DNA of 64,000 nucleotides from the IMG/VR virus record IMGVR_UViG_3300027631_002331, positions 25,480-89,479 of that record, one strand, 5' to 3'. Positions within the stretch are counted from its first letter, which is position 1, and each line of letters begins with the position of its first letter. Position numbers and translations under genes: made by a program. The notes beneath the pieces were generated by a model. It saw only the letters and a program-made list of their open reading frames with translations, had not been told where the DNA came from and searched no databases. This DNA comes from a virus. Positions 26,043 to 34,902 of the stretch are shown here, one piece after another.

Positions 26043-27676
26043 AAAATCTATTAATTCTATTACTACTACCTACTATAGTTTTAGGCCAACTTACATCCTC
26101 AACAGACGGTATTGATATAGATCTTAATTTTGTAAGTACCACTTTAGGAGAGACCGACATTGCTAAAGTTCAAGTTAACGATACCATAATTTTAAAATTA
26201 GACCTCAATAATCTCTCAGATAAAAATATTACATACATTCATGCGGATGTTGAATATAACTCTAATGCATTTACTTTAGTTGATCATACTTTCAACACCC
26301 CCACAAATGCTAATAATTCACTTTTTAGTTGGACCGATACAAAATGGACTCCAAATAGTAATTATGATGAAAATGATTTATGGGCTCAATGGAATGGAGG
26401 AGGAGGATCATATGGTTCTTCTAATGGGTGGAATGTAGATCATTGGCAAGCAATATCAACTACTGCGTTTGAAGGTACTTATGTTACTATGCATTTTTTA
26501 GTAAAAGATACTAGCGTTTCTAATTATACTGATGCTATTAATATTACTATGGCTAGAGTAGCAGACAACTCAGGAACATCAGAATATGTCTTTCCATATG
26601 GTGAGGTAAGAGCATATGAAACCCAATCCATAAGTTTCGTACCTTTAGAAGATTTAGATAGTAATATCTATGTTAAAGTAGATTTTAATTCTAATATAGA
26701 TCCTACAAATGTTAAATTAATTATAGTTGAAGATGGTACTCTTGTAGGTACTGTTCAATTAGACTCAAATGGAGATGCTAATATAACTGAATTTATTACT
26801 AAAAGTGAATCAACATACACCTATAACTTTGTATGGGATGGGACAGATTCTGAATTATCTACTTTAAAAGATAATATAGTAACAATATCAGATGTAGCTT
26901 TAACTCTAAAAGAAGCAGGAGAATTTGATCATGGTAATACTGGAGAAGTATTTAATGTAATACAATATGTAGCAGCAGATGTAAATGAAGATACTGCTAT
27001 TACAGCCCAAGATGCTTATAATATGTTAGGGCATGTTTTAGGTCAAGTTGACCTATATAGTGAATACGACACATTTGAAGAATTTGCTATGGTAGTACCA
27101 GCATCAGACTATAATGCATTAACAACACAACAACTTTTCAGTACAGGTATTCCTGATGATAGTGCTATTAATATAGATTTTACCCAAAACACCCAAGTGA
27201 TAAGATTTAAAGGAGGTATGTTTGGAGATGCTAACCTATCCCATACTGTAAGTCAAGATAACCAAGTAACACTAGCGTCAGCTAAATCCTTCCAATATGG
27301 TATGAGTATGAAAGGAGAATCGTTTATAAACGCTGATTATAGTGTAGCTTTGGAAGATGGTAAAGTAGTAGCTACATTAGAAATATTATCTAATACCACA
27401 GCAGCTTTACAACTCAAATTGGATTTTGACAACACAAGATTAACATTTGAAGAAGTAATATTCAATGTTGGTAACACATCTACTAATTTCGCTACAGCAG
27501 AATCAAATAGAGTTAATGTAGGAGTCATTAACCAACAAGGAGATATAATAGAAAATGGATCTACTATCAAATTAATATTTTCAGGTGATGTAGATTCAAC
27601 AGTAGGGTTAGTAACTATTTTTAATACTGATGCTGCTAGTTTAGAAGGAAAACAACAAATATTAAAACTACAATAA
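26039..27676 (+). CDS. Exported protein with dockerin-like and cohesin-like segments
   Basis: A 545-residue protein with a signal peptide ending near VLGQ. Residues about 20-200 are beta-rich and Asn/Thr/Trp-rich. A segment VAADVNEDTAITAQDAYNML (about 317-336) has the calcium-loop-like D-N-D spacing of dockerins. The C-terminal 180 residues contain AALQLKLDFDNTRLTFEEV, which resembles the strand order of cohesin-like domains (hydrophobic strand, small-residue turn, acidic strand). I see no catalytic motif. It may bind a partner or cell-surface glycan. The dockerin/cohesin reading is an inference; a general beta-sandwich adhesin is the alternative. Confidence 0.6.
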   Translation: MKNLLILLLLPTIVLGQLTSSTDGIDIDLNFVSTTLGETDIAKVQVNDTIILKLDLNNLSDKNITYIHADVEYNSNAFTLVDHTFNTPTNANNSLFSWTDTKWTPNSNYDENDLWAQWNGGGGSYGSSNGWNVDHWQAISTTAFEGTYVTMHFLVKDTSVSNYTDAINITMARVADNSGTSEYVFPYGEVRAYETQSISFVPLEDLDSNIYVKVDFNSNIDPTNVKLIIVEDGTLVGTVQLDSNGDANITEFITKSESTYTYNFVWDGTDSELSTLKDNIVTISDVALTLKEAGEFDHGNTGEVFNVIQYVAADVNEDTAITAQDAYNMLGHVLGQVDLYSEYDTFEEFAMVVPASDYNALTTQQLFSTGIPDDSAINIDFTQNTQVIRFKGGMFGDANLSHTVSQDNQVTLASAKSFQYGMSMKGESFINADYSVALEDGKVVATLEILSNTTAALQLKLDFDNTRLTFEEVIFNVGNTSTNFATAESNRVNVGVINQQGDIIENGSTIKLIFSGDVDSTVGLVTIFNTDAASLEGKQQILKLQ

Positions 27677-27677
27677 T

Positions 27678-28055
27678 ATGAAATACAATTTTAAAAAAAG
27701 ATATTACATCTGGGTGATTTTATTATTCTTATCATGTGCTAGAGATACAGATAATTTTGATATACAAACAGACCCAATAAGTAGATTAGAAATGGCTAGT
27801 TTAGAAGGATTAAAATTTGATGGAGGTAGTATCAAAGATGGTACCAAATTTAATTTTAAAACTCAAACAGCTGGAATTTATACTTTAGAAATTAGAGACC
27901 ATTTTAAAATCCTTATATCTAAAAGTATTATAAATGCTAAAATCGGAGATAACGTATTAACATTCTATACGAAAGCACTCCAAGAAGGGGACTATAATAT
28001 TATAATCTATAACTACACTAGCAAAGTTCAAGAAACTAAAATGACTATACAGTAA
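27678..28055 (+). CDS. Small lipoprotein, unknown
   Basis: A 125-residue protein with a hydrophobic N-terminus ending in the lipobox-like LFLSC (about 19-23), so it is probably lipid-anchored. The mature part has a beta-rich fold resembling secretion-sorting tails (KTQTAGIYTLEIRD, YNIIIYNYTSKV). It starts 2 bases after the upstream stop and is followed 5 bases on by a membrane gene, so it belongs to the same operon. Confidence 0.6.
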   Translation: MKYNFKKRYYIWVILLFLSCARDTDNFDIQTDPISRLEMASLEGLKFDGGSIKDGTKFNFKTQTAGIYTLEIRDHFKILISKSIINAKIGDNVLTFYTKALQEGDYNIIIYNYTSKVQETKMTIQ

Positions 28056-28059
28056 TATT

Positions 28060-28314
28060 ATGGAAGACATTAAAAAAGCAATTATTGGTATAATAACATT
28101 AGCCATTACAACTGGTGGTGGGTTATTAATAAAAAGTCTATTTGAAGGAGAAAAAGAAACGGTAGTAGAAGAAACTACAGAAACAGCTCCACAAGTCATT
28201 ATTAATATGCCACAACAAGAAGTAAAAAAAGATACCGTCGTAAAGAAGGTATATGTTAAACCCAAACCCAAACTATCTGAAACAGAAAAAAGAAAGAAGA
28301 AGATAGATTGGTAA
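28060..28314 (+). CDS. Single-span membrane protein with a charged, proline-rich tail
   Basis: An 84-residue protein with one hydrophobic span (about 7-26) and a Glu/Lys/Val-rich tail that ends in KPKPKLSETEKRKKKIDW. This type (membrane anchor plus periplasmic basic tail) occurs in spanin or TonB-like proteins. Nothing allows a firm assignment. It follows the lipoprotein gene. Confidence 0.5.
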   Translation: MEDIKKAIIGIITLAITTGGGLLIKSLFEGEKETVVEETTETAPQVIINMPQQEVKKDTVVKKVYVKPKPKLSETEKRKKKIDW

Positions 28315-28412
28315 AGTACTTCGCAGTACAAAAAATGAAACCGACGGCGGCAACCATCGGTCTCAAGGTAAATTAAAACAAAATTCAACAGTAACTCAAA
28401 ACAACAAACATT

Positions 28413-28616
28413 ATGAAACCATTAAACTTATTTCGTATTCAATATATGAAATTCATTTCAGAAAGCCAAACTATTTTAGATTATTTCTTTATAATCTGGG
28501 CTCATTTATTAGGAGCTTTAGCTATTACTGGTATTGGGCGTATAATATACGAACTAATTACCAATATGTCAACGTTTAACAACGCAACTTGGGGAGTATT
28601 CGACACCCTTGGTTAA
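28413..28616 (+). CDS. Small membrane protein, unknown
   Basis: A 67-residue protein with one hydrophobic region (YFFIIWAHLLGALAITGIG) and an amphipathic end. The preceding 98 bases hold two small inverted repeats (around 28319-28334 and 28342-28364) but no T run. The following CsgG-like gene starts at TTG 28609 inside its end, so the two are coupled. Confidence 0.5.
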   Translation: MKPLNLFRIQYMKFISESQTILDYFFIIWAHLLGALAITGIGRIIYELITNMSTFNNATWGVFDTLG

Positions 28617-29325
28617 AAAACTATTAGCTAGTTTATTATTAATAAGTAGCTATACCTCAGCTCAAGTTATTGGTAAAACAAAGACTGAAGATTATCAGGC
28701 GGGATTTGAGAAACAAACCTCAATATTCTCAATCCCCGAGTACAATGGTGATCCCATACCCGTTGCTTTACTTAATATAGGTGTAACAGAAGACGTATTA
28801 CAACAATATCCTGAACTCAAAGATAATAGAGTGGGCTTAGGTCTAACTAATATCACTGTAGCGTTTTTAGATGAAACATGGAGATTCGAGTTTGTAGAGA
28901 CTAGAGATGCTATTAAAGATCGTATGGTAAAACAATACGAAGCATCACAAAAAGGATTTACAGCTAATCAGACAGATATAATGGGTAAGATTACTCTTGC
29001 CAAATACTTCATTTATGTAGAAGTATATGACTATTCTGTATCTGAAGATGAAACAGTAAACTTAAAAGACGGAGTAAAAAATACTCTTGTCACTCGATTA
29101 GGTTTACAAATAAGAGCAGTAGATGCTGAAACAGGACTTTATATGACAGGTTCTGGATTAGGTAAAGCTGTGACTACAAGAGAACTTACCCTATCAAACT
29201 CAGACAACTTAGACGAAGTAAAGTTTAACGGCTCTTCTATTGGTGTAACTACTAGAAAGGCTTTAGAAACTGCTGTAGCTAAGATTGTTAAAAGGATGAT
29301 ACGTAAGGGTATATTTGACCATTAA
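28609..29325 (+). CDS. CsgG-like outer-membrane secretion channel protein
   Basis: A 238-residue protein. The N-terminal signal (ending YTSAQ, without a clear lipobox Cys) precedes a CsgG-type domain: IPVALLNIGVTEDV, RVGLGLTNITVAFLDETWRF, RFEFVETRDAIKDRM, the strand DIMGKITLAKYFIYVEVYDYS, and VNTRLGLQIRAVDAETG with GLGKAVTTREL. These are the core features of CsgG, the nonameric curli channel. Usual curli partners (CsgA, CsgB, CsgE, CsgF) are not recognised nearby. It starts at TTG 28609. The gene lies between exported proteins and the acidic-repeat barrel, so it may help export them or permeabilise the outer membrane at lysis; both roles are inferred. Confidence 0.75.
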   Translation: MVKKLLASLLLISSYTSAQVIGKTKTEDYQAGFEKQTSIFSIPEYNGDPIPVALLNIGVTEDVLQQYPELKDNRVGLGLTNITVAFLDETWRFEFVETRDAIKDRMVKQYEASQKGFTANQTDIMGKITLAKYFIYVEVYDYSVSEDETVNLKDGVKNTLVTRLGLQIRAVDAETGLYMTGSGLGKAVTTRELTLSNSDNLDEVKFNGSSIGVTTRKALETAVAKIVKRMIRKGIFDH

Positions 29326-29331
29326 TGGGTT

Positions 29332-31011
29332 ATGAAAAAGTTACTACTAGTTTTATTTTTTACTGCGATGGGGATGTTCGAGGGTCATTCACAGGCCCTC
29401 GTCCAAACCTATATCGATAGATGTACAGGACAAGTAAGTGTCTTTAGTGTGTCTATGGGCGGTAATACTATAGTAGCTTTTTATAATCGTTCTAGATCAT
29501 TTACCTCTCAAGATTTTCAAAACGGAACTCTTCAATCTTGGTTAGAAGAAACATATTTATGGTGGACAAGTTTAAGTCCTTGCTCAACAACAACAACAGG
29601 AGCACAGACAACCCAACAAACTACTCAACAAACCACGCAGCAAGCAGCTAATGCAGCAGCATCAGCAGCTTCACAAGCAGCGGCAAATCCAACTACAAAT
29701 GTACCGACAACTACACCACCTACAACGACAACTGCACCTACGACTACAACTCCTAATACTTCTAATGCAAATACAACTTCTCCAAATACAACTAGTACTG
29801 GAGCGGATACAAGTAGCCAAGGAAATAGTTCGACAGGAACCTCAGGATCTACAGATAGCACGGGAAGCAGCCAAAGCAGTAACAATAGCTCTGAATCAAC
29901 GTCTTCAGCAGAAACAACATCTACAGAAACAAATAACGAATCTTCTACCTCCGAAGCACAAGACACTGAATCAGGAACTTCAGGAGATGAAGGAGGAACA
30001 GAAGAATCTACAGAAGTAGAATCAACTACAGAAGAAAGTACCGAAGAGACAACTACAGAAGAAAGTACCGAAGAGTCAACAGAAGAATCAACCGAAGAAT
30101 CTACTGAAGAAGAATCTACAGAGGAAAGTACTGAAGAAGAATCGACAGAAGAGGAATCTAAAGAAGAGTCAGATGAAGAAACAGAAGACAAGGAGTCAGA
30201 AGAAGACACAGAAGAGGAGAGAGATGAAGAAGAGTCTAAATCCGACGAAGATGAAGAAACTGAGGAAGAAGACACAGAAGAGGAAAGCAACGACAAAGAT
30301 AAAAAGAAGGATAAAAAGAAAAAAAAGAAAAAACGAAGTCTTGCTCCTCCTATCGTTACAGCCAATGCAATGTCACAACAACTCCCAACTGGTGAGTTTC
30401 AACAAGCAGTTACCTTTGGTATAAGTAGATCTTCCTTAATGGGTACTGAAACCTATGGTTTAAATGCTATGGTTTATGATAACTTACAACAATATATGTT
30501 AAGTGCTAGTTTTTCTAAAGTACACATAAATAAAAAAGGTAGAGTAAATAGAGTATATTCAGCATCATTGGGTGGTATGAAGATGTATTCAACTTATATG
30601 GCTATGATGAATCATAGTGTAACTTTTCTAGGTGAAAAAGGATCAGTAGCAGGTATAGCATTTGGAACTAGTTTAACTAGTAATGAAGTAGATGTAATAG
30701 ATGGTTACATAAGTTTTGACAACCAACTACTAGGATTATCACTAACAGGATTTTATACTAAGTCAATACAGGCAACAGGTAAACTATCTATTAGTCCTAT
30801 GTTGGCTATATCATCTCCTTTTATGATGTTTGATATGCTCGAACATACTACTATGTGGAATAGTGATCTTATGATTATAGGTGGATCTAGTTTTAGTTAT
30901 AAACTAACACAAAGATTTGGTCTTAATCTAGGAGCAAACGTAATAGAATCAACGGCAGAAAACTTTCCTACTATGCTTGCTTTTACAATAGGTGGTAGGC
31001 TAAGTTTTTAA
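29332..31011 (+). CDS. Outer-membrane barrel protein with a Thr/Gln/Glu-rich repeat linker
   Basis: A 559-residue protein. A signal peptide (ending GHSQ) leads into about 60 residues with a conserved YIDRCTGQVSVFS part. Next come Thr/Gln/Ala repeats (about 85-155), a Ser/Thr/Asn segment, an acidic Glu-Ser-Thr repeat (about 223-325), and a lysine run (KKDKKKKKKKR). The last 215 residues are beta-rich and end in GGRLSF, with a final Phe, as in outer-membrane barrels. The linker probably extends into the periplasm or outside. It follows the CsgG-like gene at 6 bases and precedes the holin candidate. Function unknown; an adhesin, an anchor or a lysis factor is possible. Confidence 0.65.
   Translation: MKKLLLVLFFTAMGMFEGHSQALVQTYIDRCTGQVSVFSVSMGGNTIVAFYNRSRSFTSQDFQNGTLQSWLEETYLWWTSLSPCSTTTTGAQTTQQTTQQTTQQAANAAASAASQAAANPTTNVPTTTPPTTTTAPTTTTPNTSNANTTSPNTTSTGADTSSQGNSSTGTSGSTDSTGSSQSSNNSSESTSSAETTSTETNNESSTSEAQDTESGTSGDEGGTEESTEVESTTEESTEETTTEESTEESTEESTEESTEEESTEESTEEESTEEESKEESDEETEDKESEEDTEEERDEEESKSDEDEETEEEDTEEESNDKDKKKDKKKKKKKRSLAPPIVTANAMSQQLPTGEFQQAVTFGISRSSLMGTETYGLNAMVYDNLQQYMLSASFSKVHINKKGRVNRVYSASLGGMKMYSTYMAMMNHSVTFLGEKGSVAGIAFGTSLTSNEVDVIDGYISFDNQLLGLSLTGFYTKSIQATGKLSISPMLAISSPFMMFDMLEHTTMWNSDLMIIGGSSFSYKLTQRFGLNLGANVIESTAENFPTMLAFTIGGRLSF
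30000..30310 (+). repeat. Low-complexity acidic repeat DNA (Glu-Ser-Thr codons)
   Basis: GAAGAATCTACAGAAGAA-type units repeat imperfectly inside the barrel gene. They encode Glu-rich units of 4-8 residues. The opposite strand is open here by chance, because the repeated codons have no stop in reverse. Confidence 0.85.
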
Positions 31012-31030
31012 CATATTTATAACAAAATAA
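31011..31030 (+). promoter_or_regulatory. Putative late promoter (ACATATTTATAACAAAATAA)
   Basis: This copy of the late box starts at the last base of the barrel gene and lies just before the holin candidate. It is the C-type variant (TATTTATAAC) shared with 38815. Confidence 0.55.
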
Positions 31031-31034
31031 AAAA

Positions 31035-31343
31035 ATGGACGCAAAATCAAACGCACATAGAAATAGATTTGTAATCACAACGGTTATACTAGCTACTTTT
31101 TTCCTTATTATGATGGGGATAGGAGCTGCTATATTAGGTGATGGTGATACACCCGCTATTCAACAAGAATGGAAAGAAGTATTATTATTAGTATTAGGAG
31201 CATTTTTGGGTTCTTATTCTAGAGTAGTAGATTTTTGGTTTAATGGAAATGATACTAACATAGATGGTAGACCAGATCACACACCACCAGCAGAACCATG
31301 TGATTGTGATGAACCGGACGATGAACTAGATAACCTATACTAA
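31035..31343 (+). CDS. Putative holin (two-span membrane protein)
   Basis: A 102-residue protein with a hydrophilic N-terminus, two hydrophobic spans (about 13-34 and 49-62) and an acidic, Cys-containing C-terminal tail (DHTPPAEPCDCDEPDDELDN). Size, topology, its late-promoter box and the amidase gene one base after it make a holin role likely. I do not recognise a named holin family. The start ATG 31035 lies 5 bases after the late box region. Confidence 0.55.
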   Translation: MDAKSNAHRNRFVITTVILATFFLIMMGIGAAILGDGDTPAIQQEWKEVLLLVLGAFLGSYSRVVDFWFNGNDTNIDGRPDHTPPAEPCDCDEPDDELDNLY

Positions 31344-31344
31344 T

Positions 31345-31833
31345 ATGGCTATTAAACCTAAAGGAATTATATTACATTCTATGTCTGAATACTTAATGTG
31401 GAAGGGCAAAAAATTATACGCTAAAGATTTTCTTAAGGAATTAGGTTTATCAGTACATGGTTTCATCAAACCTGATGGTACCTATGATAAAATGATACCA
31501 TCACCTGGTAAAGCATTCCATGCTGGGAAATCATTACATGAAGGTGTATCTGGTTTAAATTCTCACTACTTAGGAGTAGAATTATTAGTTGAAGGTGTTA
31601 ACGATTATGGATCGTTTAGTAAAAAAATAAATCAAAGAGGAACATACACCCAAGCACAATTTGACACCACAGTAGAAGTATTTAAATATTGGATGAAACA
31701 ATTTAATATACCAGTATCTAAAGTGGTAAGACATTCAGATGTTTCAGGTGATCATGTAAGAGGTAAAAATAAAGGTAAAACAGACCCAGGATCAGCATTT
31801 GATTGGGATGCATTTAAATCATCTTTATCATAA
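31345..31833 (+). CDS. N-acetylmuramoyl-L-alanine amidase endolysin (Amidase_2)
   Basis: A 162-residue enzyme. Zinc and substrate motifs of the Amidase_2 fold are seen: ILHSMSEYLMW, HGFIKPDGTYDKMIP, AFHAGKSLHEG, LNSHYLGVELLV and the C-terminal VVRHSDVSGDHVRGKN with KTDPGSAFDWDAF. It cuts the bond between muramic acid and the peptide stem. There is no signal peptide, so release depends on a holin. It starts 1 base after the holin-like stop. A host-type promoter for the next gene follows. Confidence 0.9.
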   Translation: MAIKPKGIILHSMSEYLMWKGKKLYAKDFLKELGLSVHGFIKPDGTYDKMIPSPGKAFHAGKSLHEGVSGLNSHYLGVELLVEGVNDYGSFSKKINQRGTYTQAQFDTTVEVFKYWMKQFNIPVSKVVRHSDVSGDHVRGKNKGKTDPGSAFDWDAFKSSLS

Positions 31834-31838
31834 GTAGG

Positions 31839-31868
31839 TTGTTTTTTTGATTTAGTTTTATTATATTA
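31839..31868 (+). promoter_or_regulatory. Early/middle promoter TTG-N20-TATATTA
   Basis: TTG (31839-31841) and TATATTA (31862-31868) are 20 bases apart and precede the membrane-coiled-coil gene. The T-run within the spacer may also terminate upstream transcripts. Confidence 0.6.
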
Positions 31869-31892
31869 GGACGTAATTAATACAACAATACA

Positions 31893-33122
31893 ATGGAAAT
31901 ATTATCTAATCTAAAAAAGGGACTTTTCCCCTTTATAATAGCATTTACAGCGTTATCGGTTAGTTCATCTGCAGCATTTTATTCAGTAAGTGGACTATCT
32001 AAGTTATTTGCTGGTGCCTCTTTTGAGGTTATAGTAATGGCAGGTTCATTAGAGGTAGCTAAGTTAGTTATAGCATCATTACTATACCAATATTGGAGTA
32101 CTATCAATAAGGGTTTACGCGTATATCTCACTGTAGCAACGTTTATTCTAGTGTTAATTACTAGTATGGGGATATATGGTTTCCTTAGTGCGGCATACCA
32201 GGATACATACAGACAACTCACAATTAAAAATAATCAAACAGCTTTCTTAACTCAAAAGAAAGATTTTTATAATAAAGACGTTATACGCTATGATGAAGAA
32301 CTTGAAAGAATATCTGGTAATATTAGTACTTTATCTAATGCGAAAGCGTCCTCGATTCAAGTACGAGACACGACATCATCTACAGGCTTTCGACAAACAA
32401 TTAGTACTACCGAACTTAGACTATCCCAAAAGCGTATTGACGTTGAAGAAAATAATAGGAAAGCTGTTCAAGCGAAACGAGAACAAGTAGCTGATAGTTT
32501 ACAAAAGTATCAACTAGCTATATTAGAGTTAGAAAACAATACAGACGTAGCAGGTGAGTTAGGACCTTTAGAATATTTATCCAAACTTACAAATACATCT
32601 ATGGATAAAATAATTAACTATTTACTTTTAGTTATTATATTTGTATTTGACCCCTTAGCAATATCCTTAGTAATTGCTGCTAACTTTGCCTTTGAACAAG
32701 CCTACCCTAAAAAGAAGGAAGAAGAAATAGAAGAAGTTGAAGAGACTGAAGAAGTTAAAGATGAAGAGGAGAAAATAGAAGATATAGAAGTCGAACATGA
32801 GATAATCACACCATCAGATTTATCTGAAGAAGAACGTTTAAAACTATTCGCAATATATGGTGAAAGTGGTTCGTTTGATATAGATGAAGAGGATTGGGAA
32901 ATAGAATCAGAAACATCTGAAAGTTTTGAAGACGAGACTACAAACATAATCAAAACAAAAAAAGACGAATTAGTAGATCAACTCTCAAACTTAGAAACTT
33001 ATCTAAATAGAGAAAGAATAGGTGGTATAAACCAAACACTAGAACGTAACCTAAAAAAAGAAATCTCCATACTAAAATCTCAGATAGATGGTGAAGACGA
33101 TGACACGACCATCATATATTAG
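31893..33122 (+). CDS. Membrane protein with periplasmic or cytoplasmic coiled coil
   Basis: A 409-residue protein. Three hydrophobic spans (about 12-35, 45-67 and 72-100) are followed by an alpha-helical coiled coil (about 110-220), a fourth span (about 248-270), and a highly acidic tail with a run of Glu (about 275-310). No enzymatic motif was found. Proteins of this layout are common in marine myoviruses, with unknown role. It is the first gene behind the promoter at 31839. Confidence 0.7.
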   Translation: MEILSNLKKGLFPFIIAFTALSVSSSAAFYSVSGLSKLFAGASFEVIVMAGSLEVAKLVIASLLYQYWSTINKGLRVYLTVATFILVLITSMGIYGFLSAAYQDTYRQLTIKNNQTAFLTQKKDFYNKDVIRYDEELERISGNISTLSNAKASSIQVRDTTSSTGFRQTISTTELRLSQKRIDVEENNRKAVQAKREQVADSLQKYQLAILELENNTDVAGELGPLEYLSKLTNTSMDKIINYLLLVIIFVFDPLAISLVIAANFAFEQAYPKKKEEEIEEVEETEEVKDEEEKIEDIEVEHEIITPSDLSEEERLKLFAIYGESGSFDIDEEDWEIESETSESFEDETTNIIKTKKDELVDQLSNLETYLNRERIGGINQTLERNLKKEISILKSQIDGEDDDTTIIY

Positions 33123-33123
33123 G

Positions 33124-33153
33124 TTGGAATCCCCAAATAAAGGTCGTATATTG
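33124..33153 (+). promoter_or_regulatory. Early/middle promoter TTG-N20-TATATTG
   Basis: TTG (33124-33126) and TATATTG (33147-33153) are 20 bases apart, with the usual TCG before the second box. It starts just after the stop of the upstream gene. The leader to the next ATG is 8 bases, so the message is almost leaderless. Confidence 0.65.
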
Positions 33154-33160
33154 ATGTCAT

Positions 33161-33682
33161 ATGAGACAAATATTTCATCCATCACTAAGTAGAAAACAAC
33201 TACAAACACACTTTGACAAACTCCAGAAACTGAACTATAACGCGTTTCGTTGGTGGAGGATGTATGAGTCCAAAAACAAACCCTTAGATAATCGTAAACC
33301 ACTGCGTGAACGTATTATGAACGGTGATTTTGAGTTTTCACACTATTACCTACAAGCACTATGGGTTGAACATGATATCAACGATTTACAAATAGAGTGT
33401 AAAGATGATAGTGGGGTATTTGTAGAAAGAGGTGCTGTAATGAGAGCACGTCGTAAACGTTTATACGAAGATTATGAGCGTGATGAGAAAGAAAAACTAA
33501 GAGAACTTAAAAAATGTTTACATCAATCATTTAAAATAACTAAACCACAATTAGAGGAAGTTATGGAGGAATTTGGAGGCACAACACTAGAGTTGTATTT
33601 TCACCTCGATGATAATTACAAAATCATAAATCAAATATCACCATTATTAAGAAAACGTCGTGGACGACCAAAAAAGTTATGA
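33161..33682 (+). CDS. Unknown protein with AT-hook-like C-terminus
   Basis: A 173-residue charged protein. Aromatic residues are frequent near the start (NYNAFRWWRMYES), the middle is rich in Arg/Glu helices, and the end reads RKRRGRPKKL, an AT-hook-like motif, which binds the minor groove of AT-rich DNA. I recognise no fold. It overlaps the following coiled-coil gene by 4 bases. Confidence 0.6.
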   Translation: MRQIFHPSLSRKQLQTHFDKLQKLNYNAFRWWRMYESKNKPLDNRKPLRERIMNGDFEFSHYYLQALWVEHDINDLQIECKDDSGVFVERGAVMRARRKRLYEDYERDEKEKLRELKKCLHQSFKITKPQLEEVMEEFGGTTLELYFHLDDNYKIINQISPLLRKRRGRPKKL

Positions 33683-34902
33683 GTATATTTTCAAAACCAA
33701 CACCCCCACCAACAGAAAAAATCAACGAAAAGAGATTCGCTGATGTTGAACTATCAATATCAAAACGATACTCTGCGTTAGAGAAGAAAATCGATAACCT
33801 ATTTGATGGGTTGAGTAATCGACTATCTAAGTTTGATGAACAAGTAAATATCGTACTAAAACGAACTTATGAACTAGAACGTAAAGTTGAAGGGCAACTT
33901 ATAGATGTAGAAAACACATCTAAAAAACAACTACACCATCAACTAGATAAGATGGATCAGTTTGAAAAAAGAATATCTGAAAGTTATATAACAACCAAAG
34001 AACACAGAGATATCTCAGATGATATTGCTGGTACTATACGTAGTGTTAAAACAGAGATGAGTGGTATTAGTGATGAAACTAAACGTATTGAAAAATCAAT
34101 ACCTAAAGATACAGCAAGTACAACCTCCATATCTAAAATAAAAGCAGAACTAGATGTTAAAATAACAAAACTAGCAAATGCCCTACCTAAAAATACAGTT
34201 AGTGGGGATACGTTAACAAGTGTAAGACAAGAGTTAATAAACCAAATGCAAACATATGCTACAACAGAAGCATTAAAGGCAGTATCTGATATAACTAAAA
34301 AACTATCATCAGATAATATCGAATCAAATAAATCAATACTAAAATCAGTTACTAAACATCAACGAGATTTAAATAAACAAGGTGAAATAGTTAAAAATAT
34401 TCAAAATGATTATTTAGATAGTAAATACGATAAGGTAGTTGATAATAAGGTATTAAAAAGTGTTAATGAATTATTACAATTAATAAAGGATACTAATAAA
34501 TCAATCCCTACAGATATAGTTTCTGGGAATGAGTTTAAATCGTTACTAGAAAAACAAAAACAACTAAATACTTTAGTAGATAAAAATAAAATACTATCAT
34601 CAGAATCTCTAAATACTGTTGATAAATCTATAACAGGTAAAGTTAATAAATCAGTGAGTAAAGTAAATAAGGAGATTCAATTACTTAAGAAAACTATTAT
34701 TGAACTTCAACTAGGATCAGACACTTCAGGTTTAAAACTTATGGTTAGAGAGTTAGTAGATGATGTAATAAAGGATATTAAAAATACTAACGATTTCGCT
34801 TTAGAAAACTTCAAAGTAGAAAACGTTGATCGTAAAAAAGAAATAAAAAAGATTAATAAAGATATTAATCAAATAATAACAATTATCCAAAGAAAAAAAT
34901 GA
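33679..34902 (+). CDS. Long coiled-coil protein, unknown
   Basis: A 407-residue protein with Lys/Glu/Asp/Ser-rich heptads over most of its length and no membrane segment or cysteines. Two similar segments, with SIPKDTASTTSISKIKAEL (about 150) and ALPKNTVSGDTLTSVRQEL (about 175), and a third IPTDIVSGNEFKSLLEKQ, suggest internal repeats of about 32-100 residues. A structural or scaffolding role is likely. It overlaps the next gene by 4 bases. Confidence 0.6.
   Translation: MSIFSKPTPPPTEKINEKRFADVELSISKRYSALEKKIDNLFDGLSNRLSKFDEQVNIVLKRTYELERKVEGQLIDVENTSKKQLHHQLDKMDQFEKRISESYITTKEHRDISDDIAGTIRSVKTEMSGISDETKRIEKSIPKDTASTTSISKIKAELDVKITKLANALPKNTVSGDTLTSVRQELINQMQTYATTEALKAVSDITKKLSSDNIESNKSILKSVTKHQRDLNKQGEIVKNIQNDYLDSKYDKVVDNKVLKSVNELLQLIKDTNKSIPTDIVSGNEFKSLLEKQKQLNTLVDKNKILSSESLNTVDKSITGKVNKSVSKVNKEIQLLKKTIIELQLGSDTSGLKLMVRELVDDVIKDIKNTNDFALENFKVENVDRKKEIKKINKDINQIITIIQRKK

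Noticed and set aside
29625-30365. Long open frame on the minus strand, 246 codons, Ser/Val/Asp-rich
   Set aside because: It is the mirror of the Glu/Ser/Thr repeat in the + strand barrel gene; repetitive codons lack stops in reverse. No promoter or leader is seen and all other genes are on the + strand.
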